Source of the DNA: Bolinopsis microptera
Taxonomy: Eukaryota > Ctenophora > Tentaculata > Lobata > Bolinopsidae
Length of the DNA: 64,000 nucleotides
Reading direction: 5' to 3'
NCBI RefSeq assembly: GCF_026151205.1
Contig: NC_087084.1
Coordinates: 15,330,322-15,394,321, forward strand
Shown here in pieces: positions 32,681 through 46,889 of the stretch. How positions within the stretch are numbered: position 1 is the stretch's first letter; the number at the start of each line of letters is the position of its first letter. The notes beneath the pieces were generated by a model, which saw nothing but the letters and a program-made list of their open reading frames with translations, was not told the origin of the DNA and searched no databases. A program made the position numbers and the translations under genes.

Positions 32681-34149
32681 GTATAGGAATGTCATCATAA
32701 AAGAAAATGAGAATACATTTTTTAACACTCCAACCAATCAACAATTCGCACCACTGTGTTGTTTAGGAATGCATTATAGAGCAACATCATACTAATAATC
32801 ACCAGGAATGTGTGTCTGTCTCTCTTCTGTGCCAAGTGTGGGAAATTAATTAAACAAGAAACGTAAGAGTTACGGGTCCTAGGTTTTAAATTCTGTATAG
32901 TGCCGCGAGAAAACTCTGACAAGCCAAATTTATGAAGGTTTTTTAAATCGATCGGGTGGTAAGTGATTAAATTGATCATTTGTGAACCAAATACTAGTGT
33001 GTGTTGTTGTTTCTCTATCACTCTCCCTATCACTCCCCTCATAATGAATTTCTAGATAATAGTTAATTTGGCAGGGAACTCAAGATCAATATTCCTATCA
33101 AGTATACTATTAGATATTGAGTTCACTCATAATTTAAATAGTGGTCCTGTTGGAATGATGCGAGTCAACATTTCGCACTGGTTAACAACGTAAAATGTAA
33201 AAGCGTGTTTTCAAATAAAATTGGAAGTTAATTATACTGCAGTTTAACTGCGATATTGAATATCCCGGACCCGGCCCGTTAGGCACTGGTTCACGTTCAC
33301 TATAGTGATCATATTGTCGCTAAAGAATTTCTGGATAAATCTCCAGAATCAAATGTCCATGCAGAATTAAAAGATTCAAGTTACGAATTGAAATGGTAAA
33401 ATTCAATTTACATTTCAATCATAAAATTATTGCACTCACAATATGTCCTGTCAAAATATTCGATATTTAGGAGCTATAAGCTTTTAGAAAGCAATAAATT
33501 ACAAGTTTTTCGTCCTTTTTTTTACACTCTGCAATGCACAGGAGGCCCACATTACACGATGTCATGCATGAACCATACAAATATTGATTCTTAAAGAAAA
33601 TAGCATATAATAGAACATATTCTATTTTATTCCCTACACATTTGTAAATGATTAGAAGCGGTAAACTTAAATTATACAGAATTATAACTATTGTGAATTC
33701 AATAAAATAATATATCACTTTTTTGTATCCTTTGTATCCTTGTATCCTCGGTACACCTCGACGTTATTTTGCTACAACACGTGGAATTTGCATATACCAC
33801 TAGAGGCAAACTTTTGTACCAATTATCCAAATCAGGAAGACCACATTTCTGTGCTCGCGCTTGATCTTTAATAACACTGCCAATAAAGTTGGAGAACGTC
33901 TGTCGTCGTCAGTCGCATGCATCTTCCGCGTTAAATTTTGAGTTGAGTAAAAACATTATATTCTTATTTATGAAAAAGCGCAGGTTTTTATATTTCCCTG
34001 AGAATGCAAGAACACTCCTCGAATTGCTCATGTTTGTAAATTACTTGTTCAAACTTCATGAATAGGAGTGACAATATTTTGCATGATTGTAATTTAAAGT
34101 CAATACATGCATTTATCATTTTTATAAATTACATGAATACTTTGTAATT

Positions 34150-34215
34150 GATAAGGTTTATAGACCTATCAGGACGCCCCGAGTGGACTCGTTCGACGGT
34201 CCTGTAATATTTTTT
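34150..34215. repeat. R motif (pass 3 copy of 30765-30830)
   Basis: Inverse orientation: AAGGTTTATAGACCTATCAGGACGCCC..GGACTCGTTCGACGGT. Confidence 0.6.
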
Positions 34216-34649
34216 TTTTATATACATACAATTTCAAATTTTTACAGAGTACAGCAAAGATGAATATAAAATAGAACCGTTCAAAATATGTGCCCAAATC
34301 TGTAAAATATATGGGCACTCCAAACAAGTAAACACATAGTGAACTATGTCGCAGTAACTTGGACACCATTACATCAATTAATCTAATCCAAAAAATTTAT
34401 AAAAACAATTTTAATAACAAACAAATCCCATGGTGAAAACTGTGAGTAATATCCAAGAATGGTATTCAATACTCAAATTCCAAAGATACATTAGAAACAG
34501 TCTGATATGGTCATTAATTGTGTGAGTGTGCGTGAAGTGTGATATGATGTTGAAAGTATAGGAAGGTAAATAAAAACATTAAGTAAAAAAAAATAATATA
34601 TGTGGGGAGCAAAGGATACTGGCTAGCTGTTGTTTCACTATCCAATAAA

Positions 34650-36200
34650 CATTTCATAGATTCTTATGCCCTCAGCTTTGAAAACACTTAGACACAAGCT
34701 GTCTTACCTTAAAGGAGTCCATTCCACAGTATATGATTCCTGTAGAAAAATGATTTTGCCGAGTGGGCTATTTGAGGTAACATAGTTGGTGAAATCTGAC
34801 TTAACTTAGGTAACAATGATGACCCAATAGACAGACGGTCGATGTGGCAACGCATTAGTCGTGAAGTGCACTGATAAAATGGAGATAGTGCAGTCAGCAT
34901 ACAGAAAATACATTGTTCAGAACATTGTGAAGAAAAAAAAAGCTCAATTCAAGTCAAAACTATTGAGACAAACGGGGAGAATTGTTCGACAAGCTTGCAC
35001 TTTTTTTGACATATTGCTCAGTGGATAACTGCGGCCCTCTTCAGACAGAATCCTTTAATTAGCTCTCTTGTTGGAGACTTTCTAATTTATCACAAAGTGA
35101 TGTATTACAAGGGCGCCAATTAGTTGAACAATTTTCGAATTGCTACGAACCAGAAGTAAAGCGACCGGCGACGTTCTGAACATGACAATATTGACTTCTC
35201 TACTGCCAATAGACCAAGGTTGTTGCAGCCTTAGTAATAAATTCTGTCGCACTGACTATGTTCCTACTGAGCTAGGAGTAACCTCGACCCCAAATCTTTT
35301 TCTAATCTACATACCCAAGCAGGATAGCATCAAAGATTATATGCGAATGGAGAGAATAAAAGATGGTTTTCCTGAAACAATAAGCACTTTACATATGCTG
35401 TATGGAATCGCATTTATTGTTTACTAAGTGCCCCAGCTCAGAGATAGACCTATATCCTTTTAAATAGTATTATCCAAAGATGACTGTATTTACGCCAGAA
35501 TTTTGTATCATCAGGCCTACAAAACAATATCAGGATATTAATCCGAAAGCCAAGAGAATATCATTGATAAACAATACAAAAGTAAGGGACCAAGGAAGAG
35601 CCCCTGGGGATACACCAGAATTAACTGAAGAGGTAGATGAACATCTGCATTATTACCAATTAACCACTACTTTGGTAACGGCCTTGAACGGTAATTGTAA
35701 GAAATTTTAAGTGTACCATCCAATGTTATATAAGGTCTTTAGCTTATGAAGAAGATATCATGATTTTACAGAATCAAATCCTTTCAGTCAAAATCAAATA
35801 ACACTACATGATTTATAATGTTTTCCGATAAGAGACAATGCCCGCTATCACAAAAATCAACCATATGGTTGTGTCATGACTTGTGCTCTAGAAAACCATG
35901 CTGCCTGGATCAGACGGTACTTGTCAAAGAAAGCAGTTATACAGTTTAACAATGCGCTCAAAAACTAAAACTTTCATGACTAAACAATAAGGGAAATGGT
36001 CTAAGTTTTACAACCTCACTTTTCTTACTGTTCTTACATAAATGTGGGACATACATTTGCAAGATTCCATTCTTGTGGGAAATGTAGTCCGCTGTTGTAG
36101 GATCCACGAAAATCCATGTTATACGTGTAAGCTAAACCTACGTAACAATTTTTTATAGAATTTTACCGATATGCCATCTGTCCTGGCTTTAGTTTAAATT
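34650..36200 (-). pseudogene. RT-C reverse transcriptase (pass 3)
   Basis: Mirror of 28690-30300 without the G-rich burst. The minus-strand frame 34709-34900 carries the C-terminal SFFYRNHILWNGLL motif, typical of the distal end of this LINE type. The GVPQG region is at ~35582-35627. Together the two passes give a nearly continuous palm-to-C-terminus reading. Confidence 0.8.
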
Positions 36201-36849
36201 ATATTTAGGTAAGAAGCTTACGAACATCCCGCTGATCGAAGTCAAATCAAAATCAACATCATTGACATAGGAGATGTCATGTCATAAAGTTGAAGATCCG
36301 AAACTGGTTATAAAAAAAGAATTGAAAAATCAGCTTGACTTTGGATTGAACCGAACTGCCAAAAACTAACACATAGGAATACACGCGAGAGTTATGATGA
36401 TACTTAAACATGTGACAAACTTCTTAGTTATAAAGCCGGATCATCACTATTAAAAAGATTATCTCTTATTTTGCTGATGAAGCCCTTAAATCTTTACGGC
36501 TAGTAACAAACATTACTCATCAGAATATAAACCAGAAGTCTTAAATTTAGCTCTGAGTCTATCTTTTTACGGCAGAAGAAAAAAGTACACTATCGAACCA
36601 CGCGGTAGGAACCTGATAATAATACTTTAGGAATATAAATATCAACGAAATCATAATGCAGTCTTTAAACTAACTTCCAAGACAATCAGATCTAGGCATT
36701 CTAGACTTGCCAATTAATCGAGCATAATTCCACGATTAATCATGTCCAGTTTGCTTTCTTAAAATTATAGATATTCATCGTTTAGAGTTTTCCTACGGGA
36801 AAAGGAGCTTTTTAATTGAAAAAGTGAACAGAAAAGATCATTTGCACAC

Positions 36850-37900
36850 AATAGTATCACAACATTCAAGTTATCGATTGTGGTAGCATAATTACAGAGA
36901 AGAATTTCTAATGTCATTACCACTTTTATGGTTGTGATTGATCAACTGAGGAGAAGAGAAAATATCACTGAAAAATCTTTGAAGGATTGCTCAATAGTTA
37001 CTGAACAGTGATTAAGATAGAGCAGTCTGTATGGGGAATTAAATCACCATAACAGAGATTTTAGGGGATTCATTTTGGAAACTAGCTTGCGAAATAACTA
37101 ACTAGCAACAGAATATGTAACCCAAGAAGTTCCTACTCTATAACAATACAGATTACAATCTCTCTTGTTAAGGAAAAGAAATTTTAACGGCAAGCATTTA
37201 CTGCACCAGGCAAACTGTAGGCGGGTGTAGTGGCGTCGAGATCAGACCGAACAAGCCCAAAGAACACCACCTCCATTATCCCCTAAACTTTTTAGTATAT
37301 TAGGATCTTGAGTTAATCATTCCGTCGTTCTGTCATTTTTTTCGGTGAAGATTCAATTGAGAAGATGGAAAGATTTCGTTGCTAGAAATAGATTTTATTA
37401 GTAGCCAATCTCATTTCGGGGCAATTATGTCAGCTGCTCTATGTTTAGCAAAGATTGAAGTTCGGAAATCTTATTACCATCAAGAGGGGATGGAGAAGGA
37501 GCTTAGGTTACTGAAAGTAGATGAGACCTATGACATTTTGGGTAGAGTAACACATAGAGTTGGGGACCTGGATTAAGCATCGAAGGATTAACAAGATTAT
37601 CAAAGAGAAAGTAAGAGAGAAAACCCAAAGAATGAATAAAGATACTAGACGCCTGAGACGGCTGGAATACTTTGACACTATTCAGTCTCACCAGGGGAGA
37701 AGAACGGATTTCATATAAACCGATGAGAGATAATTACTAAGAAAAGTTTTGATGATGGGAGCAAGCAAGAAATGGTAATAAAGATACTCGTGGGCTGCCA
37801 AGGAGTATAGATGGAATGAATATTAGAATCTAGGGGGTAATAGCGTGTTCATGGACCTAACCGTGGAAGAAGATTGGAGAAAAGAGATAAGTCATGATAG
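36850..37900 (+). other. Coding-like region, unassigned (pass 3)
   Basis: Mirror of 26800-28080. The frame 37379-37576 stays open for 65 codons and reads MEKELRLLKVDETYDILGRV in its second half, then shifts frame into the basic REKTQRMNKDTRR segment. Confidence 0.45.
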
Positions 37901-39119
37901 AGAATAAAGAGACACATATATTAATATAATTGTTAGTTGATGTGTGGGTGGTGTATGAGATAGCTTAAATGTGTAAATTTAGTTAGTAAAAACTGTTGAT
38001 ATGTAATAAGTGCATTCTTGACTGAGTACGAGCCTTTTGCATGCAAAAAGACCTATTCTAAGTCTAACCGATTTCAATGTCTAACAAATTGGAAAATAGG
38101 ACAGAGACCAATGTACCGAAATTGAGCATAAAAGGATGAAAAGATAAATCAGTAGATTTGTTTGAGTTTTAATATTAGGCCAACGACTTAAGCAAAATAT
38201 ATATGGAGAGAAAGAGCAAAGTATTTAAATTCCCAGAAGAGTTGATTTACAACCCTGGTCCAAAACTGTGATCGATTACAAACAAACTAAGCCAATGGAC
38301 ATAAACCTACTCCTCTCATATGAGGATGAACGCCAATCATGTATAGAAGTTCATTACATGATCTAAAGTCTCGAGTTTTTTTAAAAAGACAGGAAACAGT
38401 CTAAGAACACCAATTATTATTTAGGCATAAGTCTTTAAGTAGATTAATAAACTAGACATTTCTTTGCTATTGTAGAAATATAAACATTTAATAGGAAACA
38501 ACATTGGATAAAGTAAACTTGCAGCGGGAAATAACTGCTTTATTGGGTCAATTAATTCAGTGAGATACATCCTAAGGATCTGTACCCCATACTTAGAATG
38601 TAAATGTCATTAGTACCAACACTCAATAAATTTTTTCAATATCGTCAGCTTCCGCAGCTGCATGAGTTTTATGAAAATTATGAATGTTACGTGATTCTCA
38701 TAATTTTTGCACCACTTGAGACACATTGATTTACTTTCCGTCCCCGGAATCCAACTTAATTGTCCCAGTACTAATTTTGTCATTGACGGTACCAAACAAC
38801 AGTGGTTTTCCTGCTCTTACGGTTATCTTGGAGTATTTCGGTAGGTAAAAGGTTGAGTGGTGTTTGAGTGGTGTGGGCGGCATAAGTGAATTGTAGTGCG
38901 GGCCTCTGGCTCTTGACATACATTATTGTATCTGTCTTGTATCTGGCCGCGAAAAGTATCAGCAATTAGCCGAGCCCATTAAACTGAGGCTCTCTGCACA
39001 ACCTTGTGAAGACAAATTCCTGACACCCCGGTTTCATATATACAAACTGTCATCCTTTTGGGGTGATATAGCATTTATTGTTACATCGCTATCCGCCTTC
39101 TTCTGGAATTATGTCGATG

Positions 39120-39640
39120 GTCCTCTCAGCTCCAAATGAAACTACATAGAAAAATACCTTTCGACGGTCAAAACACCACGTCGTCGTTGTGGTACCTAGA
39201 TTGCACAAGAACCAACTGTGTACATGCTTGCCTAGGCATTGATTTAGCTTGCAGCCAAAACTTGGAGATGTATATAAAGCATAAGCTCAGATATCCCAAG
39301 ATAATTTAACAGATCGATTGGCTCCCTAGTCGTTGGTGTGACCATTTGAAGAAGACCATACATATTCTTCTCCAGTCGAAGTGAGCCACTTAGAGGCATT
39401 TTTCAACAGCAGTTTTGCTGGCCTAAGTGATTCAAGTTCAGACCATCCACGTCCATGTTAACACTCTTGTGTTCTAAACAAAATCTGATTGCAACTCCAA
39501 GAAGACCTCGCATTTTAACAGAATTTTCTCTTAAGTTTCATGACATTCTCAACACTGCCGTGAGAGCTTTCAGCTCATTGTAATGAAAACGATTTTTAAA
39601 AACATTGTAACTAGAATTCAGATCCATAGTGATGTGATGA
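39120..39640. other. Coding-like region, unassigned (pass 3)
   Basis: Mirror of 25200-25760, used with it for frame correction. Confidence 0.35.
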
Positions 39641-40044
39641 AATGGAGGAGAAAAGGCGTGAGGAGGTGAAAATGGCGAAGTCCAATACTTGTAGCCCAGG
39701 AATAGATGCCTGGCTAGGATACAAACGGCACGTCATATCTCTTCATCGCTTTGACATTGGGACCTAGAAATTATTGTGTTTATATAGTAGTGTTGTAAGT
39801 ATTTAAAACTGAAACAACTATTTTACGAGTATCACTCTTGATTTTTGAAAGAAGAAAAAAAAGCTCAAAAATATTATTAGTTTATCAAGTTTTCACTATT
39901 TTTCGCCCGTAAAAAGCACAATTAATATGAATTGCTGAATATAGCTTTTGTCGAAATATTTAAATTTTGCATTGCGTCGCACATCGACAATATTGTTGTT
40001 TTGCAACTATAAGATTGACTTTCGTTGATCAATTTTTTGTTGTA

Positions 40045-40140
40045 AGGTTTATAACCTACCGACCGCGCCATTTGGGACTCGTCCACGGTAATATTTAAAT
40101 CAAATAACTTTTAACAAGTACGCCCGTTAAAATATTGTCG
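40045..40140. repeat. R motif (pass 3 copy of 24733-24832)
   Basis: Inverse orientation: GGTTTATAACCTACCGACCGCGCC, GGGACTCGTCCACGGTAATATTT. Confidence 0.65.
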
Positions 40141-41299
40141 AAAATTGGAACAACAAATTTTTTTTGTTAAAACAAATTTAAATTTTGGAATTTATTACTA
40201 AAATCAAAACTATAATATCAATAAAAATAAAGCCACGCGTTGGTTAGACTGCCTCATAAGTTGAATAAATTTAAGCTTGAAGGTCCCTGCGCAGTTAGCA
40301 GTAACCTTAGCCGCAATCATGTCTTGAGGAACCCTGTGAGCGCCAAAATTATTAAAGTATCTAGAAATCATACATCACTACAGTTACTCATGCTTTTGGT
40401 TATAAGAGTGCTGATTGACAGTAGATTCATTCAATTCATACTAAATCGTTTAAAGCGTATATTTAGAAACTCACTATTGTTTTATAACTACACAAGCAGT
40501 AAACGTAGATAATGGACAATAAGAAACGACCGACATACCAAACCCAGTGCCGCATTGACTTTTTTGTCCGATCCGCTTTTACCGAAGCTTATCCACCAGT
40601 TACTCATGCGCAGTGAAAAGTCTGATAATAATTTTGCTTACTCTATCAAGCATTCTGTAAATTGAAGTGTCGAATTTATTATAGAAATCCACCAACCCCG
40701 CATTATAATCTATTGTATGCCAAGATCGTTTGTTTTATAAAGATCTAATCATATAATAAGATTGATCCATTACTAAAGTGAATCGTTATATTCATAGCTC
40801 ATCTGATTAAAATCGCGATGATGAATTAAAGTCAAGTAATTTTTCCCTTTCAACACAACACAACAACAAACAAATGCTTGAGCTCACAAGGTGAGCAATC
40901 GTAGGGGCATGCAGTGGTTCAGAATAACTCTCACCGCCACGACGGCTCGAGAATATCAAATTATGTCCATTATGCGCCATACAGACACAATTATAATTTA
41001 ATATTTTGTGGTTGTAGAAAAATTAGTGTCATCTACTTGCAGTATAGCTGTTTTACTGGCGAGCAACAACGTCCCACTCGCTGGGACGAAAATACCGAGT
41101 CCAATCACAGAAAGTTAACCAAAAGATAAAAAACAACAAGAGCTCTATCAGACAAATCTCCAACCATCCCCCTATATTCACATCTATTGAAACTTTCCCC
41201 TGACTCTGTGCCAACACCTATTCATCAGACAAAAATGACTATACACTACGACTATAGTTGAATGCTAACTTAGAGAAGCTCTGTCTGAAATATGAAAAC

Positions 41300-43600
41300 G
41301 AATAGATAGAATCCACCAACAGCTGTAACACATTTGACTCTATCGTGCAGTTATTTCAAAAAAGATAGAAATGACTTGCAAACTTCTAAACTCCTTAACC
41401 AACGAAACGTAACACATAACCACTTGCTCCACCCAGGCCTTCTTAAACTCCATCGACAAGAAAGCTAGTGTTGTATTTCGAAGTGAAGAAGACTTTACAT
41501 TAATACAACCTGATTGGGATCCAAACAAGCCGACATATACAACAATAATTCGACAGTTTTTCTCAAGAGCTCAATTAAATGGCAAAGGCATGTGCTATAC
41601 TCAAAACATATCTAGAGTACAGCTATTGAACTCAACAAAGACCGTGGGAAATTATAAATGAACTCGTGGCAAAAAATATATCTAGATGTAAAGACGATTT
41701 TGTCATAGATGGGCCATAGAGTACGTGCAGAACAATAATTGTGCTAACAAAATTCTGGAATATTTGTACATCTCTTGCAAGTATTCTCATAAAAAAGTAC
41801 TGTCAAACAATAGTATTTCCACTGGAACCAGTAGAAAATTTCTCAGTTTATTTCTAATATCGGTAATCTGACTACATAATGACCTGTAAGAAAACTAATG
41901 CAAAGAAAATTATATATGAGGTGATCCAGATGTTTTCAAAATGGAAAGGCCATTGACATTACTGTAGTTGTTGAAAGAAAACCGTCAAAACTCATTGCAG
42001 ATAAATTTGGCTAGGCTTTACAACCACATTTATACAAAGTGGTCATTTCCCAAGTATTTTAAAACTGGTAAAAGTTATTCAATTATACCTAGAAAGACAA
42101 TAAAGAATGCATTGAAATTATCGCCTGTAACATATTATACTTTATTTGGAAAGATCTTCGAGCAGGATAATTATATAAACCCTCTATAATTTCTTCACAT
42201 CTAAAAGGTGGTAACTAACAACCACAGTTGTGGATTAAGAAAGCCAATTCAACCACGCCAAGCTCTACACAATCATAACCCGTTACTAAGTCCTCTGCAA
42301 GCAATAAACATGTCCTACGTTTGGATATTCATTTGACTCGACAAAGCCTTCTGACACCCTTGATCACGATAGATCTTTTAATGCAAATTAAATTCCACGG
42401 TATTAGGGCACAGCTCTACCTTACTAAAAACTATTTGTGACTAACATAAAGTGTCAGTAAGAATGTATGCACTATGTACCATCAGAAAACAATGGAACGT
42501 AAATTTGGAGTACCACAAGGGTCCAATTCTAGGGCCGTACTCATCCTATTGTAATGAACGATATATTAAACTGCTTTTCAGACAGTGAGAATAAATTTGT
42601 ACTTTATGCTGCTGACAACTAGATATCTTCTATATCAGACCATCTAGAGAACATCATACAAAAAAGCCAAACTAGTACTTAAACAAGTCCCTCGATTTAC
42701 ATGAAATGTAATCTAATTCATATCAAACAGGTCCAAATGCTGCTACAAACAATTTTAAACGCAGCCTCTGGAGAAATGATGACACCTGTGCACAGACCAG
42801 ACCATTTGCTATCCGCAATGAATCTAGATCATATTCAATCAATGGTAAAGTTTATTACTAGAAGTCAAGGATACCAATTCGTAGGTGTTGTTAATAAATA
42901 GTAAGCTAAACTGGATTGCCCCATCACTAACATCCGTAAAAAACTGCGATCTATGACTGGTGCAATCTGCAGAATTCGGCACTCGCTACCTTTCTGAACT
43001 ATATTTGAAATAAATAATGCTCCTTATTGAATCACATCTCAGTTACGGTATAAGTGTGTGGGTGTTGTCCTCAAAGAACGTCCAATGATATCTTTAGTAA
43101 TCACACAGAATCACTGTATAAGGAAACCATTGCGTCCTTGACACATATTAATAAACACCACAATTCACCTACATACATATCGGATGCACAAACAATACCA
43201 TAAACACTTTGAAATATGAACATACAAAAAAACCCATTTTTAAATAGATTATAAATACTTACGGCTCAAAACTTGTTACAAATATCACTGCAGTCATAAA
43301 TTTTCTAAGATTAACAAGTACCACTTCCATACTCCCTTATGAGACAGATCACATTTTCATAACCGGCACGATTGCTCACGTTATTCTCCTACATAAATCA
43401 AATACCTTTTGTTTAAGCAGCCAAGCTTTAGGAACGCTGTTCTATAAAAAAATTTTAACTTCAAGCAATTGCTTCGAAACGTCCCTTAGCATGATAATAA
43501 CTGGAGAACACAAATGCACTATTCATACAAGAACAGCCAGCTACTCAAAAAGAACTTGACTCCAAACAAATTTTAAATTGCGTAATCAAGTCTAATTGCA
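41300..43600 (+). pseudogene. RT-B reverse transcriptase (pass 3, clearest)
   Basis: Plus-strand pieces in order: FPKYFKTGK (~42046-42072) in a 73-codon open frame with IFEQ at its end; NNQ-GFRK-NSTT-like (~42220-42265); DSTK-SDTLDHD (~42330-42372); FGVPQGS (~42505-42525); a FLLYMNDIL-like stretch, DSE-KFVLYAAD (~42575-42615); NWIAPI-like (~42910-42930); IESHLSYGISVW (~43025-43065); and a distal CLSSQALGTLFYKK-like C-terminus (~43410-43450). This is the standard order for a non-LTR reverse transcriptase and its C-terminal tail. Confidence 0.8.
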
Positions 43601-44234
43601 GCGGCGCACACTTTACTATTACTTTCAATGATTGTACTATCACAGAAATCTTTCAATCGATTTTGGGTGGCGCTTTTTAACCATCTGTGTGGGAAACCTT
43701 GTCAGGTTTTACTGGTTCTTCAGGCTCATTTCTGTCGCCTCAGTGTCACTTTGTGGCGAGGCAGCATTCGTGTCTAATAAAAGAATCATGTCCTATCGAG
43801 GACTCGCAATGCCATGGTGGCTATGAATACAACCAGTTGAACTACACAGGCAACTCGCAAAACCATGTGGCCATGATACGCCAGCTCCTCGGTTACTAAG
43901 AGCGACAGCGCTAGTGGTGGCCCCCTTCTGTACCAGGACGTCAACCGGACAAAAAACGATCGACTAACCCCAAAATAAGCAAAGATTGGCGCGCAGTCAT
44001 AAACACGGTGTGCGCGCAACAGAACTTGCTTCCCCAAGTAACCAATGAACACTCACCGACATTCCCACAGTGACCACTAACCTCACGCCGCAGTGGCGGT
44101 ATTTCGGATCATGACAAGCCAAACCGATTAAACCAAGTTGTTAATATAGCCAATCTGCTTGCCAGTCTCTAACAATAATTATGCCCCCAAGGGTTTGCTG
44201 CTCTCCCCTGTTTGTCAAATTTGCCGCCCCCTCG

Positions 44235-44765
44235 AGAGTGTAATGGGAGTATTCGCTAACAATGTGTTAGTGTAATGGAGTATCGCTACAATAAGGGAGT
44301 GTAATTGGGGGAGTACGCTACAATGTGGGAGTGATAATGGATATCCTCAATATGGTGAGTGTAATTGTGAGTTTATCTCTACATGTGGGCGTAGTACGGG
44401 ATATCGCTACAATATGGAGTGTAATGGAGTAAATCGCGACAACAATGGGATGTAATGGGAGTACCGCTACAAATTGGGAGTGTAAATGGAGTATGCGCTA
44501 CATGTGGGATTATAATTGGAGTATCGCTACAATATGGGAGGTAATGGGAATATCGGCTACAATGTGGGAAGTGTAATTGAGTATCTCTACAATATGGGAG
44601 GTGAAACGGGAGTATCGCTAATTTGGAGTGTCATGGAGTAACGCACAAATGTGGAGTGGTATGGGAGTATCGCACATGTGGAGTGTATATGGTATATCGC
44701 TACAATGGGTAGTGCAATGGGAGTATCTGCTAACATTGTGGAGTGTTATGTGGAGTAATGTATAG
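44235..44765. repeat. Minisatellite, ~30-bp unit (pass 3)
   Basis: Inverse copy: units of GTAATGGGAGTATCGCTACA plus ATGTGGGAGT. Begins just after GCAAATTTGCC-type sequence at 44215-44235, as in the mirror. Confidence 0.9.
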
Positions 44766-45313
44766 TGTTACCACACCAGTTTCCACACTCAACGTGGTAA
44801 TGTGTGTAATTACATAAATGAGACCCTGGATCAAACCTGTATTTCCTGGTGCTACAATATGATCCCTGCTCCAGTTAAACTGGACAGATGTGAGAGTCCT
44901 CCTCATCGTGACGTCACAAACTCACGTTTAGCTCAGCCACCAAAGAGGAAAAAGTATACAATACATTTCCCACCACCAACAAACACACTATCCAAACGTA
45001 AGCACATCCCTCAACGCCATTATCAACCTAAGTCTCACCAAGTCTCGAAGACCACATTACTCAGACACGGGCGTCATCTTTCATGGTGTTTTTAAGACGC
45101 CAGGGTAAACCACCCAGAACTGACCTAGGGACCAGTTTAGTAACATCTCCCGGAGGTCAACCCCGATTCGGCTGATACCTTGGCAGGTATTATCATCCAT
45201 GTCCCTCATGGGCAATGGTGCAAAATGCAGATGGATGGACTCCAGTATGACGCTGCCCCCAATGGAAGTGTCGCCACCTCTATATGACTGTGGTCATTGG
45301 TGATGTATCGCGA

Positions 45314-45314
<1 letters not shown>

Positions 45315-45370
<56 letters not shown>
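45315..45370 (+). repeat. Poly(A), 56 bases (pass 3 copy)
   Basis: Mirror of 19557-19609. The flanking TCGCGAC on one side and CCATCTTTT on the other are shared with the mirror site. Confidence 0.75.
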
Positions 45371-45372
<2 letters not shown>

Positions 45373-45559
45373 ATCTTTTGTAATGTTTTTTAGATCTAAA
45401 TCTCTAAATTTAATAAAATTTTTTATCGGAATATTTAAATTGATTGATATTTACTAATTTATTCGGTAGGTTTATCTGGTAAAGATATTGATTATATAGA
45501 TATTGTTATTATTGAACGAAGCTAAACTCTAGACCATATTTAATACTACTTTCTTTTAA

Positions 45560-46560
45560 GAATGGGACTGAGTATAAACGACCAAGTTTGCTTAAATTCT
45601 ATCCAACCAAAGAACTCAGGAGCAAAGGAGGGTGCGAAACTTTTGTCTGCACTCTCCGACCTGTATCACCCATGGATTCTTCTCGACTATAACATTGTAA
45701 AAGGTATATACCATTCTAATCAATCTCTTGCTACGCAAATCCCTATAGATAACTGATCTAAATTTCGGTGCAAGTTATATTAATAGAAGAATATACTTTG
45801 TCTGCTTTATTGATACTAAATAAAATGTTGTTTATACTTGATTGTTGATTCCTTTCTTCTTATTTGGATCATCCATTTAAGCTTTTCGTCAATAATAACA
45901 CCGAAAAACTGTCTATCTAACTTGCTTTATTACCGTATTTATTCAGATTATATATTATTCTGATTCGTTAACTGCCTCAATATACAGTGCTGTACGTGAC
46001 AGATTGATGTAAGTATCAGCATTCTTTATATTTATATGTAATAATGTGCATTCATGAACTCTGGTGTAACAAACCGGAGAATTTCCGTTTCGCTCTTTCA
46101 TACAGTTTTTTTCTACAATCAATCTACTACGAATTTGTTTGGTGTCATCTTCAAATATATGACTTGCCCAGAAATCAGTTGTTCTAAATAAGTCGGTTAA
46201 CATATTATTAAAAATAGCAAGGGTCCGAGACAAGGAGCCACAATGGAACTCCAAAGAGAACAGGGCACCCCAAAAAGCCTTTTTTTTATGGGGGTCAGAC
46301 TCTTCGCCCCTTACAGAGACATATTGATATCTATTAAGAGAGATAACACGATGATCTATTGGCGTTTCCCACGTTATTCCATAGTTGTCTAGTTTATTAA
46401 GTAGTTTTTCATGTGAGATCTTGTCAAACGCTTTAGATAGATCAATGAAATGTTCCAATTACATGCAGTTTTTTGCTAAGACAGGGAATTCTATTTGTAA
46501 TTCACTGAGGATTGAGGGCATGGCTTCGAACTGATTGGCAAAATAATTATACTCGAACTA
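45560..46560 (-). pseudogene. RT-A reverse transcriptase fragment (pass 3)
   Basis: Mirror of 18420-19390. Here the minus-strand frame at 45955-46458 stays open for 167 codons and shows FIDLSKAFDKISHEKLLNKL near its start and a DLFRTTDF segment farther on. The catalytic ADD reads EDD at ~46143-46157, probably a base-call error. The FGVIIDEKLKW segment is at ~45870-45915 in another frame. Confidence 0.8.
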
Positions 46561-46577
46561 ATCTTTGATCTTGTGAA

Positions 46578-46670
46578 GGTTTATAACATACCAGACGCGC
46601 GCCGAATTGGACTCCGTCAGCGGTAATAAAGGGAAAATGGAACAAATATTTGTACGAGTATCACCCGGTT
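46578..46670. repeat. R motif (pass 3 copy of 18285-18405)
   Basis: Inverse orientation: GGTTTATAACATACCAGACGCGCGCCGAATTGGACTC..CGTCAGCGGTAATAA, then AACAAATATTTGTACGAGTATCACCCG. Confidence 0.65.
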
Positions 46671-46834
46671 ACAGACTTATAATTAACCGACTCGACTAGA
46701 CTTAGGGCGGATTCACCGTCCGAACAGAGAATAGTTTTTTCCAAATCTGTCTATCCAGCATGAATTTGATAATTCCTAATTGCTCATGCTGACGTCAAGC
46801 TCCTGTCCTTCCGTAGGATGTCAATTTTGTAGTT

Positions 46835-46885
46835 TATAACCAAACCAGGACGCCGCGCGATTTGACTCCTCAATTGAACAAATAT
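46835..46885. repeat. R motif, partial (pass 3 copy of 18093-18130)
   Basis: GTTTATAACCAAACCAGGACGCCGCGCGATTTGACTC. Confidence 0.55.
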
Positions 46886-46889
46886 TGAA